Of a DNA stretch of 64,000 nucleotides, positions 17,693 to 25,357 are shown in pieces (position 1 is the first letter of the stretch; each line of letters opens with the position of its first letter). Source of the stretch: JAAOIF01 sp965217125 (lineage in GTDB: Bacteria; Pseudomonadota; Gammaproteobacteria; PS1; Pseudothioglobaceae); the NCBI GenBank assembly GCA_965217125.1, contig OZ244244.1:434001-498000 (forward strand), written 5' to 3'. Made by a program: the position numbers and the translations under genes. The notes under the pieces were generated by a model that saw only the letters and a program-made list of their open reading frames with translations, made no database searches and had not been told where the DNA came from.

Positions 17693-18533
17693 AATATTTT
17701 TTTAGAAAATCTAGGCTGTTTGTTATGTGTGTAGCGTGTAATTGAAAAATACCTGCATCTTCTCTTAATTGAAAATCTTTTGGGTAAGTATCCGCTAATT
17801 TTTCTAAATAAAAAATCAAATTTTCCTCTGATATTTTTAATATACTACCTAATGCTAATTGATCGCCATACATTAAATCTTTTACAGGTATCGTTTTACT
17901 GTCTTTAAAACAATCATTAATATTATAAGCAATAATTTCTACAGGAATTTGCTCCTTTTTAGACTGCACAAAATGATATTTTCCATCGTGATAATCTATT
18001 AAATTCAGCAAAGACAAGGGCGATTCCAGCATATCCTCTATTTGTGTTTTGCTTGATTTATGTGGTGCATACATTCGTAGAATAACGCCAATATCCGTTT
18101 TTAAGGTTTTTTCTGATACTGATTTGCTATCAATTAGAAAATACTTTAACGCATTAAATGCCTCATCTAAAGTAAAACTAACTTTATGAAAATGATTAAA
18201 AAGCCAATAAATAGAGGTAGCTAATTCTTTATTTTGAGCTAATTTTAAATGCAATATCCAAAGCGTTGCATCATCCTCTAAATGCCTATCATATTCACCT
18301 AATAATTTTTCACCAAAAGGACTAGGTTCATTATTGATACTAAAAATTTGTGTGGCTTTTAACCAATAGGCAATAGAACCAACCATATTTTTACCAACCC
18401 CCAAAATAGCCGTTGCATTATCTGAACTAAAAATATTAGCTGTGTTTTTTTGAGACTCAAAGCCTTTAGTTAGCCAGCCATAGCGTAACTGAAAAGAACC
18501 GTGCCTGCCAAAAGAAATGTTTGTTAATTTCAT
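17679..18533 (-). CDS. sspB: SspB-like DUF4007 protein
   Basis: This 284-residue protein carries the DUF4007 signature at its N-terminus: FGRHGSFQLRYGWLTKGF at about 8-25, then ATAILGVGKNMVGSIAYWL at about 41-59. SspB is the DUF4007 nickase-like component that gives sequence specificity to SspBCD phosphorothioation (family knowledge, recalled). It is the first gene of the cassette. The start at 18531-18533 is preceded by about 125 bases with no gene, where the operon promoter must lie. sspA is absent, a layout reported for sspBCD-sspFGH cassettes. Confidence 0.75.
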   Translation of the reverse strand: MKLTNISFGRHGSFQLRYGWLTKGFESQKNTANIFSSDNATAILGVGKNMVGSIAYWLKATQIFSINNEPSPFGEKLLGEYDRHLEDDATLWILHLKLAQNKELATSIYWLFNHFHKVSFTLDEAFNALKYFLIDSKSVSEKTLKTDIGVILRMYAPHKSSKTQIEDMLESPLSLLNLIDYHDGKYHFVQSKKEQIPVEIIAYNINDCFKDSKTIPVKDLMYGDQLALGSILKISEENLIFYLEKLADTYPKDFQLREDAGIFQLHATHITNSLDFLKKYYEQS

Positions 18534-18659
18534 ACTATGAATTTTAATCTAATTTACCCAATTAATAGACCTTATAGAAATTTTATTTATACAAGAATAC
18601 CTCCTATTTTTAACACCTTAACTGTAATACATCAAAACATTTAACCCAAATTAATACTT

Positions 18660-18916
18660 TCAATACCTCAACATACTCCATCAAAGCCTATAAAAATACT
18701 AGAACCAGGTCTTGATGTTTTTGATGTAAATTGTTGCATTAACCCTATATGTGATAATTTTGGCGTGTCTTGGTATAAAACTGTGCAGAACAAGTACCGC
18801 CACAAGCACCTGTTAAGGAAGAAGTGGGTTATGCTACAATTGAAGGTATAATGCCTAAAACAAAAGAGCATAACTTAAAAACAGAACAAGAAATAATACC
18901 TTCTATGGGCATGTAG
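18660..18916 (+). pseudogene. Chimeric remnant of two zinc-ribbon DDE-like genes
   Basis: From about 18660 the frame reads HTPSKPIKILEPGLDVFDVN, then CCINPICDNFGVSWYKTVQ, matching the N-terminus of the 46795-48489 protein. At 18788-18790, in the middle of the zinc-ribbon region, the sequence switches frame and family. It continues as the C-terminal end of the 5068-7011 type (QVPPQAPVKEEVGYATIEG to MGM, stop 18914-18916). No start codon is left. The join fuses the head of one paralogue to the tail of the other. It lies at the right end of the Ssp cassette. Confidence 0.8.
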
Positions 18917-19108
18917 TCTATATTAATCTAAATCAAAAAGGCATAATACGAACCAAGACGATAAATACTATGACCAGCGATAGGATAGCCATGAGGCTTG
19001 CAAGGCTGAGTGAAATGGATTGAAGAAGAAAAAGAAGCTTTAAGGGATAAGGATTGGGATGCCTATGCTAAATATGAAGCTAGTAGGAAATATAGACGGT
19101 AACGATAG
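18790..19108 (+). repeat. Right copy of ~320-bp direct repeat flanking the Ssp cassette
   Basis: This copy matches 6879-7205 in the same orientation, including the end of the transposase-like gene and the following small ORF. Here the small ORF is dead: the ATG is ACG, CGATAG gives an in-frame stop, and GAGTGAAATGG lacks one base relative to GAGTTGAAATGG. The intact left copy and the decayed right copy suggest the right one is older or under no selection. Confidence 0.9.
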
Positions 19109-19164
19109 TAAAATCCATGTTTTTAGGGAATAATAATATAGTTATACAACAATGAGGTAGAAAT

Positions 19165-19821
19165 ATGGGAAAGAAAGTTTTTATATCGTATAAACATAGT
19201 GATGATTCTGTTCTATATTTATCTAATTATGGCAACACTGCTCGTGACTATGTTGATTATCTAATTGAGAATAAATTAGATGATGAAATTTATAAGGGCG
19301 AAGGAAATGAAGATTTAAGCGAATTTAAAGATGAAACTATTAAAAATCGTCTAAAAGATAAAATTCACGATAGTAGCGTTACCATTGTGCTAATTTCACC
19401 TAATATGAAAGAGTCAAGCATACCAGAATCAGACCAGTGGATACCGTGGGAAATATCTTACTCACTAAAAGAAATAACTAGGGCTGATAAAATGAGTCAT
19501 ACAAATGGAATATTAGCGGTTGTATTGCCTAACACTTTAGGAAATTATGATTATTTTATTAAAGATAAACCTTGTAATTGTAGAACATTGAAAACGGATA
19601 CATTATTCCAAATACTTGATGACAATATGTTTAATGCAAAAGATTTACAGCGTAGTAATTGTAATTGTTGTAATTCATACACAGGAGATAGCTCTTATAT
19701 TTACTCTGTTAAGTGGCACAATTTTATAAACAACAAAAACCGTTACTTAGATAAAGCAGTCAGAATAAGAGACAATAGAAAGTCTTACAATATAAATAAA
19801 GAGGTAAAAGATGGATGGTAA
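19165..19821 (+). CDS. TIR-like (DUF1863/MTH538-type) domain protein
   Basis: This 218-residue protein begins KKVFISYKHSDDSVLY. The TIR-like DUF1863 fold then shows NTARDYVDYLIE, a charged stretch with GEGNEDLSEF, SSVTIVLISPNMKESS, and WIPWEISYSLKE, which carries the probable NADase-site glutamate. TIR proteins of this group act in bacterial antiphage signalling by making nucleotide messengers or depleting NAD (family knowledge). Its end overlaps the start of a membrane protein by 11 bases, suggesting sensor/effector pairing. A plausible ribosome site (GAGGTAGAA) precedes the ATG. Confidence 0.7.
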   Translation: MGKKVFISYKHSDDSVLYLSNYGNTARDYVDYLIENKLDDEIYKGEGNEDLSEFKDETIKNRLKDKIHDSSVTIVLISPNMKESSIPESDQWIPWEISYSLKEITRADKMSHTNGILAVVLPNTLGNYDYFIKDKPCNCRTLKTDTLFQILDDNMFNAKDLQRSNCNCCNSYTGDSSYIYSVKWHNFINNKNRYLDKAVRIRDNRKSYNINKEVKDGW

Positions 19822-20227
19822 AGATAGAGTTATCAAGCATTTAGAGATAATACAAGGGATAATTAACAGATTAGCAAATAATTCATTTCTCATTAAGGGA
19901 TGGAGTATGATAATATTGTCTGTCGCTATTTTATTTATTGCCAGAAGCAACGGTGCTTATTCTGAATATCTTACACTTTCTTTTATTGTTCCAGTAATTG
20001 GTTTTTGGATATTAGACGGGTATTTTTTATGGCAAGAACAATTATTCATAGGTATTTATAACGATGTTCGTAAGCAAGAAAATACAGAGTTCATGATGGA
20101 TATTCCAAAACAATTAAACAAACCTAATCATAGATGGAGTGATGCTACTTTTTCTACTACTCTTAATATTTTTTATATCACTGAGTTATTTTTTATCGGT
20201 TTAGTTTTTTTAATTTTAAAATTATGA
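19811..20227 (+). CDS. Small membrane protein paired with the TIR-like gene
   Basis: This 138-residue protein has hydrophobic segments at about 27-45 (IKGWSMIILSVAILFIA), 53-73 (LTLSFIVPVIGFWILDGYF) and 117-138 (FYITELFFIGLVFLILKL). An N-terminal helix, HLEIIQGIINRLANNSF, recalls SLATT-type predicted pore-forming effectors. It overlaps the TIR-like gene by 11 bases. Membrane effectors coupled to nucleotide-signalling enzymes are a known defence theme, so an abortive-infection effector is plausible. It has not been named as such from sequence alone. Confidence 0.55.
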   Translation: MDGKDRVIKHLEIIQGIINRLANNSFLIKGWSMIILSVAILFIARSNGAYSEYLTLSFIVPVIGFWILDGYFLWQEQLFIGIYNDVRKQENTEFMMDIPKQLNKPNHRWSDATFSTTLNIFYITELFFIGLVFLILKL

Positions 20228-20254
20228 ATATCTTGCTCATTTTAGCTCTCACCT

Positions 20255-20340
20255 TCATATAATTTTAATTATGAAAGCGATTGCACTGAACAACTTGTGC
20301 AATTGCTAGTGAGTTTGCCGTATGACATTATTGATGTCAA
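20255..20340 (+). pseudogene. Fragment of a secreted protein gene related to 41720-42493
   Basis: The stretch from TTTTAATTATGAAAGCGATT to TTATTGATG is nearly the same as bases coding for FNDESDCAEQLGQLPVSLP in the gene at 41720. Only about 85 bp survive, without start or end. It shows that the defence region and the 41-kb region once shared material. Confidence 0.75.
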
Positions 20341-20449
20341 TCTAGGCGTATGGAATTTCTGATCATTTGTTTGTTTAAAATAATAAATTATGTATATTTA
20401 TATCTCATTTATCTTATTTAAGATTGTGGCGTTTTAGGGTGACTTAATC

Positions 20450-22174
20450 ATGTGTAATACAAAAAAAGATATTTTAAGTGCAAGTGCTTCAGATGATTTT
20501 TTACAATATCTTTGTAAGGCCTACTATAAAGATAACAAAGATAAAAATAGTTTTTTACATGCAATCGTATCACTGCACAATAATAATGATATTGATATTT
20601 TAGAAGCAATTTCTAAATGTAACAATAAAGAAAATGATTTTTTTGCTGTTAAGCAGATATTTGAAAAAATATTGCCAGATATAAATACACCAATAAAAAC
20701 AGTTATGAATTGTGTATTGCATATTTATCAAGAATCTGGGAATGACATGTCTGCAAGTATGATTTTTACACCATTTATTGAATATTGTAAAAAGGATAAA
20801 AATAAAGTCCAGCAAGCAATTCAGATAATTAATAGCGATGTAGAAAATTGGAGTAGTTTTGTTTGTCCAGTTATTATTGCAGGCTCTAATTTTAATTTTG
20901 AAAAATATGTAGATATTGCAATAGAATTTACTGAGCATACTAATAAAGATATGTGTATAAATGCTATTTTATCTTTAAGAAGATTGGAATATAAATACCA
21001 TATTAAGCAACTTAATAAAGCATTTAAAACAGTAGCAAATATTATTGATACAACAAAGGATAAAAATGTTTTACCTGTATCAATTGAAACAATATTTGAA
21101 CTATCTACTTTTGATAAGGAATTAGAAGAAAGGGCGATTGAATTAATAGAATATGCACTAAAAGATGCAAATGATATTGTTTTGCATAGTGCATCTAACT
21201 TGTGCTTTTATCAAAGAGAAAAACTTCCAATTAAATTATTTAGCATTTTATTAAGAGCATTGGAAAATATAAATTACAAAAACCAAGGAACAATATATAA
21301 CATTAATTATGGATTGCGATACCTTTTAGAAAATAAACAAGAAGATGTAGTTATTGCTTATTTAGAAAACACTTTAATCAAAAACAATAATTTATCAATT
21401 ACATCTTTTGAATATTTTACTCACGGCTTACTTACAGAAAATAAAGATATTTTTAACAAGATAGTCACAAAATGGCTTTTATCTGGTGAGTGGCGACTAT
21501 GTGTTGCTGTATTAGATATTGTAAGGTCAACACCTGATATTATTCTATCAGCAGACAAAAATATCTTAAAACAACACAAACAAGCGGATTATTTATTTGC
21601 AATTAGAAAAGCAATAGGATATTTATTTTCTTATCCTATAAGTGCAACCAGTTTTATTATTTGTTTGATTGATTTATTGGATAAAAAAGGTGCGGAAGAA
21701 GTTACAAAACTGCTATTTGATCCTTTGCTAATTTCTTACTCTGGGAAAATTAAACAATATTTGGAGTCAATAAAAAAAGAACAAACAAACAAAACAAAAA
21801 AGGTTATTAATAATTTATTCAAAAGGTTAGAAAAATACCATCAGGATTTAAAGAGTTCATGGAATATACCTGAGTTAAAACCATCGCAAGAACATCGCGA
21901 AGCATATCACAGATTCCATAGTCGTTTAATGTCAGAGGCGATGAAAGAATCCGAGAAAGACTCGGTATTTCTAAGTTTGGTTTCAAAACAAATAATACTC
22001 TATAGTAATCAAAGCATCTCATATCATAAAGGCACCAGTCAAACTGAATATACGAGGAGTGTGTCTAACTTACAATCATTTACGCATTCTGCAGAATTTC
22101 CATGTTTAGAAATCATTAATCCTGAAAGGTTAAACTTATTATTGTTTGATCTGACAACGGAAAAATATAAATAA
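20450..22174 (+). CDS. Large alpha-helical (HEAT-like) protein, unknown function
   Basis: This 574-residue protein is helical throughout, with repeating helix-pair patterns such as VLHIYQESGNDM, ERAIELIEYALKDAND and LDIVRSTPDIILSA, suggesting an alpha-solenoid. There is no signal peptide or membrane segment. The stop overlaps the next ATG (TAATG), so it is translationally coupled to the nuclease-like gene at 22174. The pair sits among defence genes. I do not recognise the family; a sensor or scaffold for the nuclease-like partner is only inference. Confidence 0.5.
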   Translation: MCNTKKDILSASASDDFLQYLCKAYYKDNKDKNSFLHAIVSLHNNNDIDILEAISKCNNKENDFFAVKQIFEKILPDINTPIKTVMNCVLHIYQESGNDMSASMIFTPFIEYCKKDKNKVQQAIQIINSDVENWSSFVCPVIIAGSNFNFEKYVDIAIEFTEHTNKDMCINAILSLRRLEYKYHIKQLNKAFKTVANIIDTTKDKNVLPVSIETIFELSTFDKELEERAIELIEYALKDANDIVLHSASNLCFYQREKLPIKLFSILLRALENINYKNQGTIYNINYGLRYLLENKQEDVVIAYLENTLIKNNNLSITSFEYFTHGLLTENKDIFNKIVTKWLLSGEWRLCVAVLDIVRSTPDIILSADKNILKQHKQADYLFAIRKAIGYLFSYPISATSFIICLIDLLDKKGAEEVTKLLFDPLLISYSGKIKQYLESIKKEQTNKTKKVINNLFKRLEKYHQDLKSSWNIPELKPSQEHREAYHRFHSRLMSEAMKESEKDSVFLSLVSKQIILYSNQSISYHKGTSQTEYTRSVSNLQSFTHSAEFPCLEIINPERLNLLLFDLTTEKYK

Positions 22175-23894
22175 TGAAATTAATAGTCAAAGAATATTTG
22201 TCATCTCTTAACGAAAGAAAAGAATTAGATGTTTTGTTGCCAAATTTACTGGCAATGATGGGGTTAGATGTTTTTCAAAACCTAGTATTGGCACTAGGCA
22301 ATATGGTGTTGATGTTGCTGCATTTGGTAGTATTGATGGTGAACCTAAAAAAGTCTATTTATTTTCAATTAAAGCAGGTGATTTAGGTAGGTCCGATTGG
22401 GATGGCGGAAACAATCAAGATTTAAGACCATCTCTTACTGAGATTATAGATGTATATATCCCAAATCATTTGCCAAGTAAATATAAAGATAACCCTATCG
22501 AGATTTGTATTTGTTTTGGCGGTAATTTAAAGGAGAAAATTAGGCAAAATGTTAGTGGATATGAAGAAAAATATACAACTGAAAAACTAACTTTTTCTGA
22601 ATGGGGTGGCGATGCATTAACGCAGTATATTGATAAATATTTTTTAAATGAAAGCCTATTGCCTAAAAACTTCCATTCAACCCTAAGAAAATCTTTAGCG
22701 TTAATAGACGAACCTAACATTTCTTTTAAACATTTTGCAAAACTTATTAATATGCTAAGTGATGTTAAACACAAAACAAATAAAGAAAAAATAAAAACAT
22801 TTAGGCAACTTAGGATTAGTTTAGGTATTTTAATTGCATGGTGCCAAAAGGCTGGTAATCTTGAATCGGCTTATTTATCTGCCGAGTTATCTGTATTACA
22901 CTCTTGGGAGTTTACAAAGCCCTTTTTGGAAAAGAAAACAAAAGATGCAACATCAATAATAGATGTAATGGACTCTATTATTTTGGCATACTTGGCGTTA
23001 TCTAACGAATTTACAAATAAAATATTGCCACATGTTACCAAACAATATGCTATATCTTATGCGGTAGGTGCGACTAATAAGGTTGATGTTAATCTTAAAT
23101 TGTTTGATTTATTAGGTAGGATTGCAATTAATGGCATTTGGAGTTATTGGCAATTATTGATAACGCCAAAAGAGGATGTTGATTCAATACAAGTATTTAA
23201 ACACGATATAGAACAAAAGCAAATATCTATTATTCAACTTATTGATAGTAATCCTATTTTATTTACGCCTTATAAAGACGAACAGACAATAGATATTAGT
23301 ATAGCTATATATTTTTTAATGCTTGACTTTGCTAATCATAATTATATTCATTCATTTTTATACTCAATGGATAATAACATTGTGTTTAATTTTGGTAGAG
23401 GCAGTCATTATCCGTCAACTCTTAATCAGTATAATGATTTGATAGAACATCCAATTAAAACAACCAAAGAATACAAAGAAAGCATAACAGAAGCCAGTAT
23501 TTTATATCCCTATATGGCAATGTTTAGTGCAGTGCTTGGTTTTGATGATATTTATAAAAATATTCATAAATTTACAGAAAACAATATGCAACATTGCAGT
23601 ATGCAATTATGGTATCCAAATGAATCATCAGAAGATAATTTTTATACCAATGCAAATACACACGGCACAACCTTTCTTAGTAAGGTATTTATAGATAAAG
23701 ATAAAAAAGAGTTTTTAGAACAAATTTTCAGAGAATGCAAAACGATGTCATTTTTACAAGATATGTCGGCAATAAAGTGTGGTTTTGAACCAATTATCTT
23801 TTTAGGCTGTAGGCATTATAGACTACCTATTCCAATACATTTTTTTTCAGACAACAAACCTACTAAGATTAAAAAAACTAATTCTAATAATTGA
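22174..23894 (+). pseudogene. Frameshifted nuclease-like gene coupled to the helical protein
   Basis: The first frame (from ATG 22174) reads MKLIVKEYLSSLNERKELDV and leaves register at a T5 run (22271-22275). One more T would join it to the frame running to 23894. The joined product of about 573 residues would contain TRQYGVDVAAFGS and KKVYLFSIKAGDLGRS. This resembles the D...xxK core of Mrr/PD-(D/E)XK nucleases, followed by a long helical C-terminal region. The frameshift may be a real mutation, phase variation or a sequencing error. The rest of the second frame is undamaged over about 530 codons. Confidence 0.6.
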
Positions 23895-23964
23895 CCTAAC
23901 TAGTATAACAATAGTTAGGTCAATCAACAAAGATGGGCAATGAAAAAGGCTGCCTGTTGAATAT

Positions 23965-24138
23965 ATGATAAAGAACAAAAGAAAGTTTGATAAGGACACT
24001 CGACACGAATTAAGAATATTGGAATAATTATATTATTATGCTTGTGATAAAGATGCAGCGTATATCCCGCATTTATCAAAAGAATTAAAGAAAGACATCT
24101 ATATAACAGATGATAAAGAATTAATAGAGACATTTTAG
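23965..24138 (+). pseudogene. Decayed ORF with an internal stop
   Basis: One frame reads MIKNKRKFDKDTRHELRILE, a TAA at 24025-24027, then LYYYACDKDAAYIPHLSKEL and stops at TAG 24136-24138. It is probably the degraded upstream part or neighbour of the restriction-type fragment that starts at 24147. No family recognised. Confidence 0.4.
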
Positions 24139-24146
24139 ATGCTTTA

Positions 24147-24731
24147 TTGTTATTTTTAGGGCGTATATTTAAAGAATTAGAAAAAAATATTAACCCTACA
24201 ATAGGCGGAGAATTTATTGCAGGCAGTTTTGCCCAATTTTTTGATAAACCAAAAACTAAACATATTGATGCAAGTCTTTTAAAGTCACATATATCTAATA
24301 AAGATTGGTTTGTTTTAGATAAATTTGCAGGAACAAGCGAAGAAGAGGGGTTGATTAATTTTATTAAAGATGAAATTGGTAATTTAAAAGATCAATACAA
24401 GGAAGTCCATTTATTAAGAAATGAAGAAGTGTATAAGATTTATGATTTTGATACTGGACAAGGGTTTCAACCAGATTTTATTTTGTTTTTAAAACAAAAA
24501 GAGCAAGATTTATATTATCAGGTTTTTATAGAACCTAAAGGTAGTGATAGAATAGAACATGACAAATGGAAACAAGATTTTTTATTAGAAATAACAAGAA
24601 AATACAGTAATAACAAAACAATTATAAAAATAGAGAGTAAAAAATATTGTTTAATTGGTTTGCCGTTTTTTAATCAATCTAATAATGAATGTTTTAAACA
24701 AAACTTTAGAAAAATCACTAATAATAAATGA
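24147..24731 (+). pseudogene. C-terminal fragment of a type III restriction/helicase-type subunit
   Basis: This 194-residue frame ends with a nuclease-like segment: GQGFQPDFILFLK, then YYQVFIEPKGSDR and KWKQDFLLEI. The PD...ExK pattern (PDF and EPK) is typical of the C-terminal endonuclease domain of type III Res-like helicases, which are normally 800-1000 residues long. The helicase motifs are missing upstream, so this is a stump. No methyltransferase partner is nearby. It probably has no restriction activity alone. Confidence 0.6.
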
Positions 24732-24907
24732 CATGTAAATAATTATAAAAAAAATGCAATATAATCTTATATTACAATAGTCATTAAATAATTTTATTAA
24801 AAAAGGTTTGAGATGGTTTAAATCTTATCTTGGAAATTATATTCCTAAATCTAATAGGCGTACGGAAAACATTGCCTTTAAAATAAATAAGCACATTACT
24901 ATATCTA

Positions 24908-25213
24908 TTATTTAATTCTAGTGAATCCACCTAAAAACCCAACCGTTAGGTTATTTTTATCTATCATTGTAATTCTTATTGTCGTCCCTTCACCAGGTCC
25001 GCTAAGATAAGTGAGTAAAACATCATTGCCTTCGTGTTTATACGATACTTTGCTTATTACTCCCATGGACTCTTCCTCATCATCACGATAGATTACAACT
25101 ATAGGTAAGCCGTTCATTTGCCATGATCCCTTAAGATGTCCAGGACCTTCTTCTAAACAAGAAGAAAGAAATAAAGATGCTGTTAAAAACAATATAATTC
25201 TTAGTTTTGACAT
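24908..25213 (-). CDS. Small putative lipoprotein
   Basis: This 101-residue protein starts MSKLRIILFLTASLFLSSCL, an N-terminal signal ending in an LSSC lipobox with lipidated cysteine at residue 19. The mature part has short beta-type segments (HLKGSWQMNGLPIVV, LTYLSGPGEGTTIRIT) typical of small lipocalin-like or META-like lipoproteins. It is a single gene with its own ribosome site, next to the secreted-protein island. Function unknown. Confidence 0.65.
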   Translation of the reverse strand: MSKLRIILFLTASLFLSSCLEEGPGHLKGSWQMNGLPIVVIYRDDEEESMGVISKVSYKHEGNDVLLTYLSGPGEGTTIRITMIDKNNLTVGFLGGFTRIK

Positions 25214-25357
25214 TATTTTTATCCTATTAATTAAACACTTTTATTTTAAACAATTTATTTTTAAAAAAGACTATGTTTTCCGTAGTCCTATCTAAATCTG
25301 CAAACCTAATTTTAAATATCCATTAAAAACAAAAAAGAAGATTTCGCCTTGTTATTT

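Noticed and set aside
14423..18533. BREX system (BrxC/PglY-like ATPase with PAPS reductase)
   Set aside because: No PglX methyltransferase, PglZ phosphatase or BrxL is present; DUF4007, PAPS-reductase and DUF262 neighbours fit SspBCDE better.
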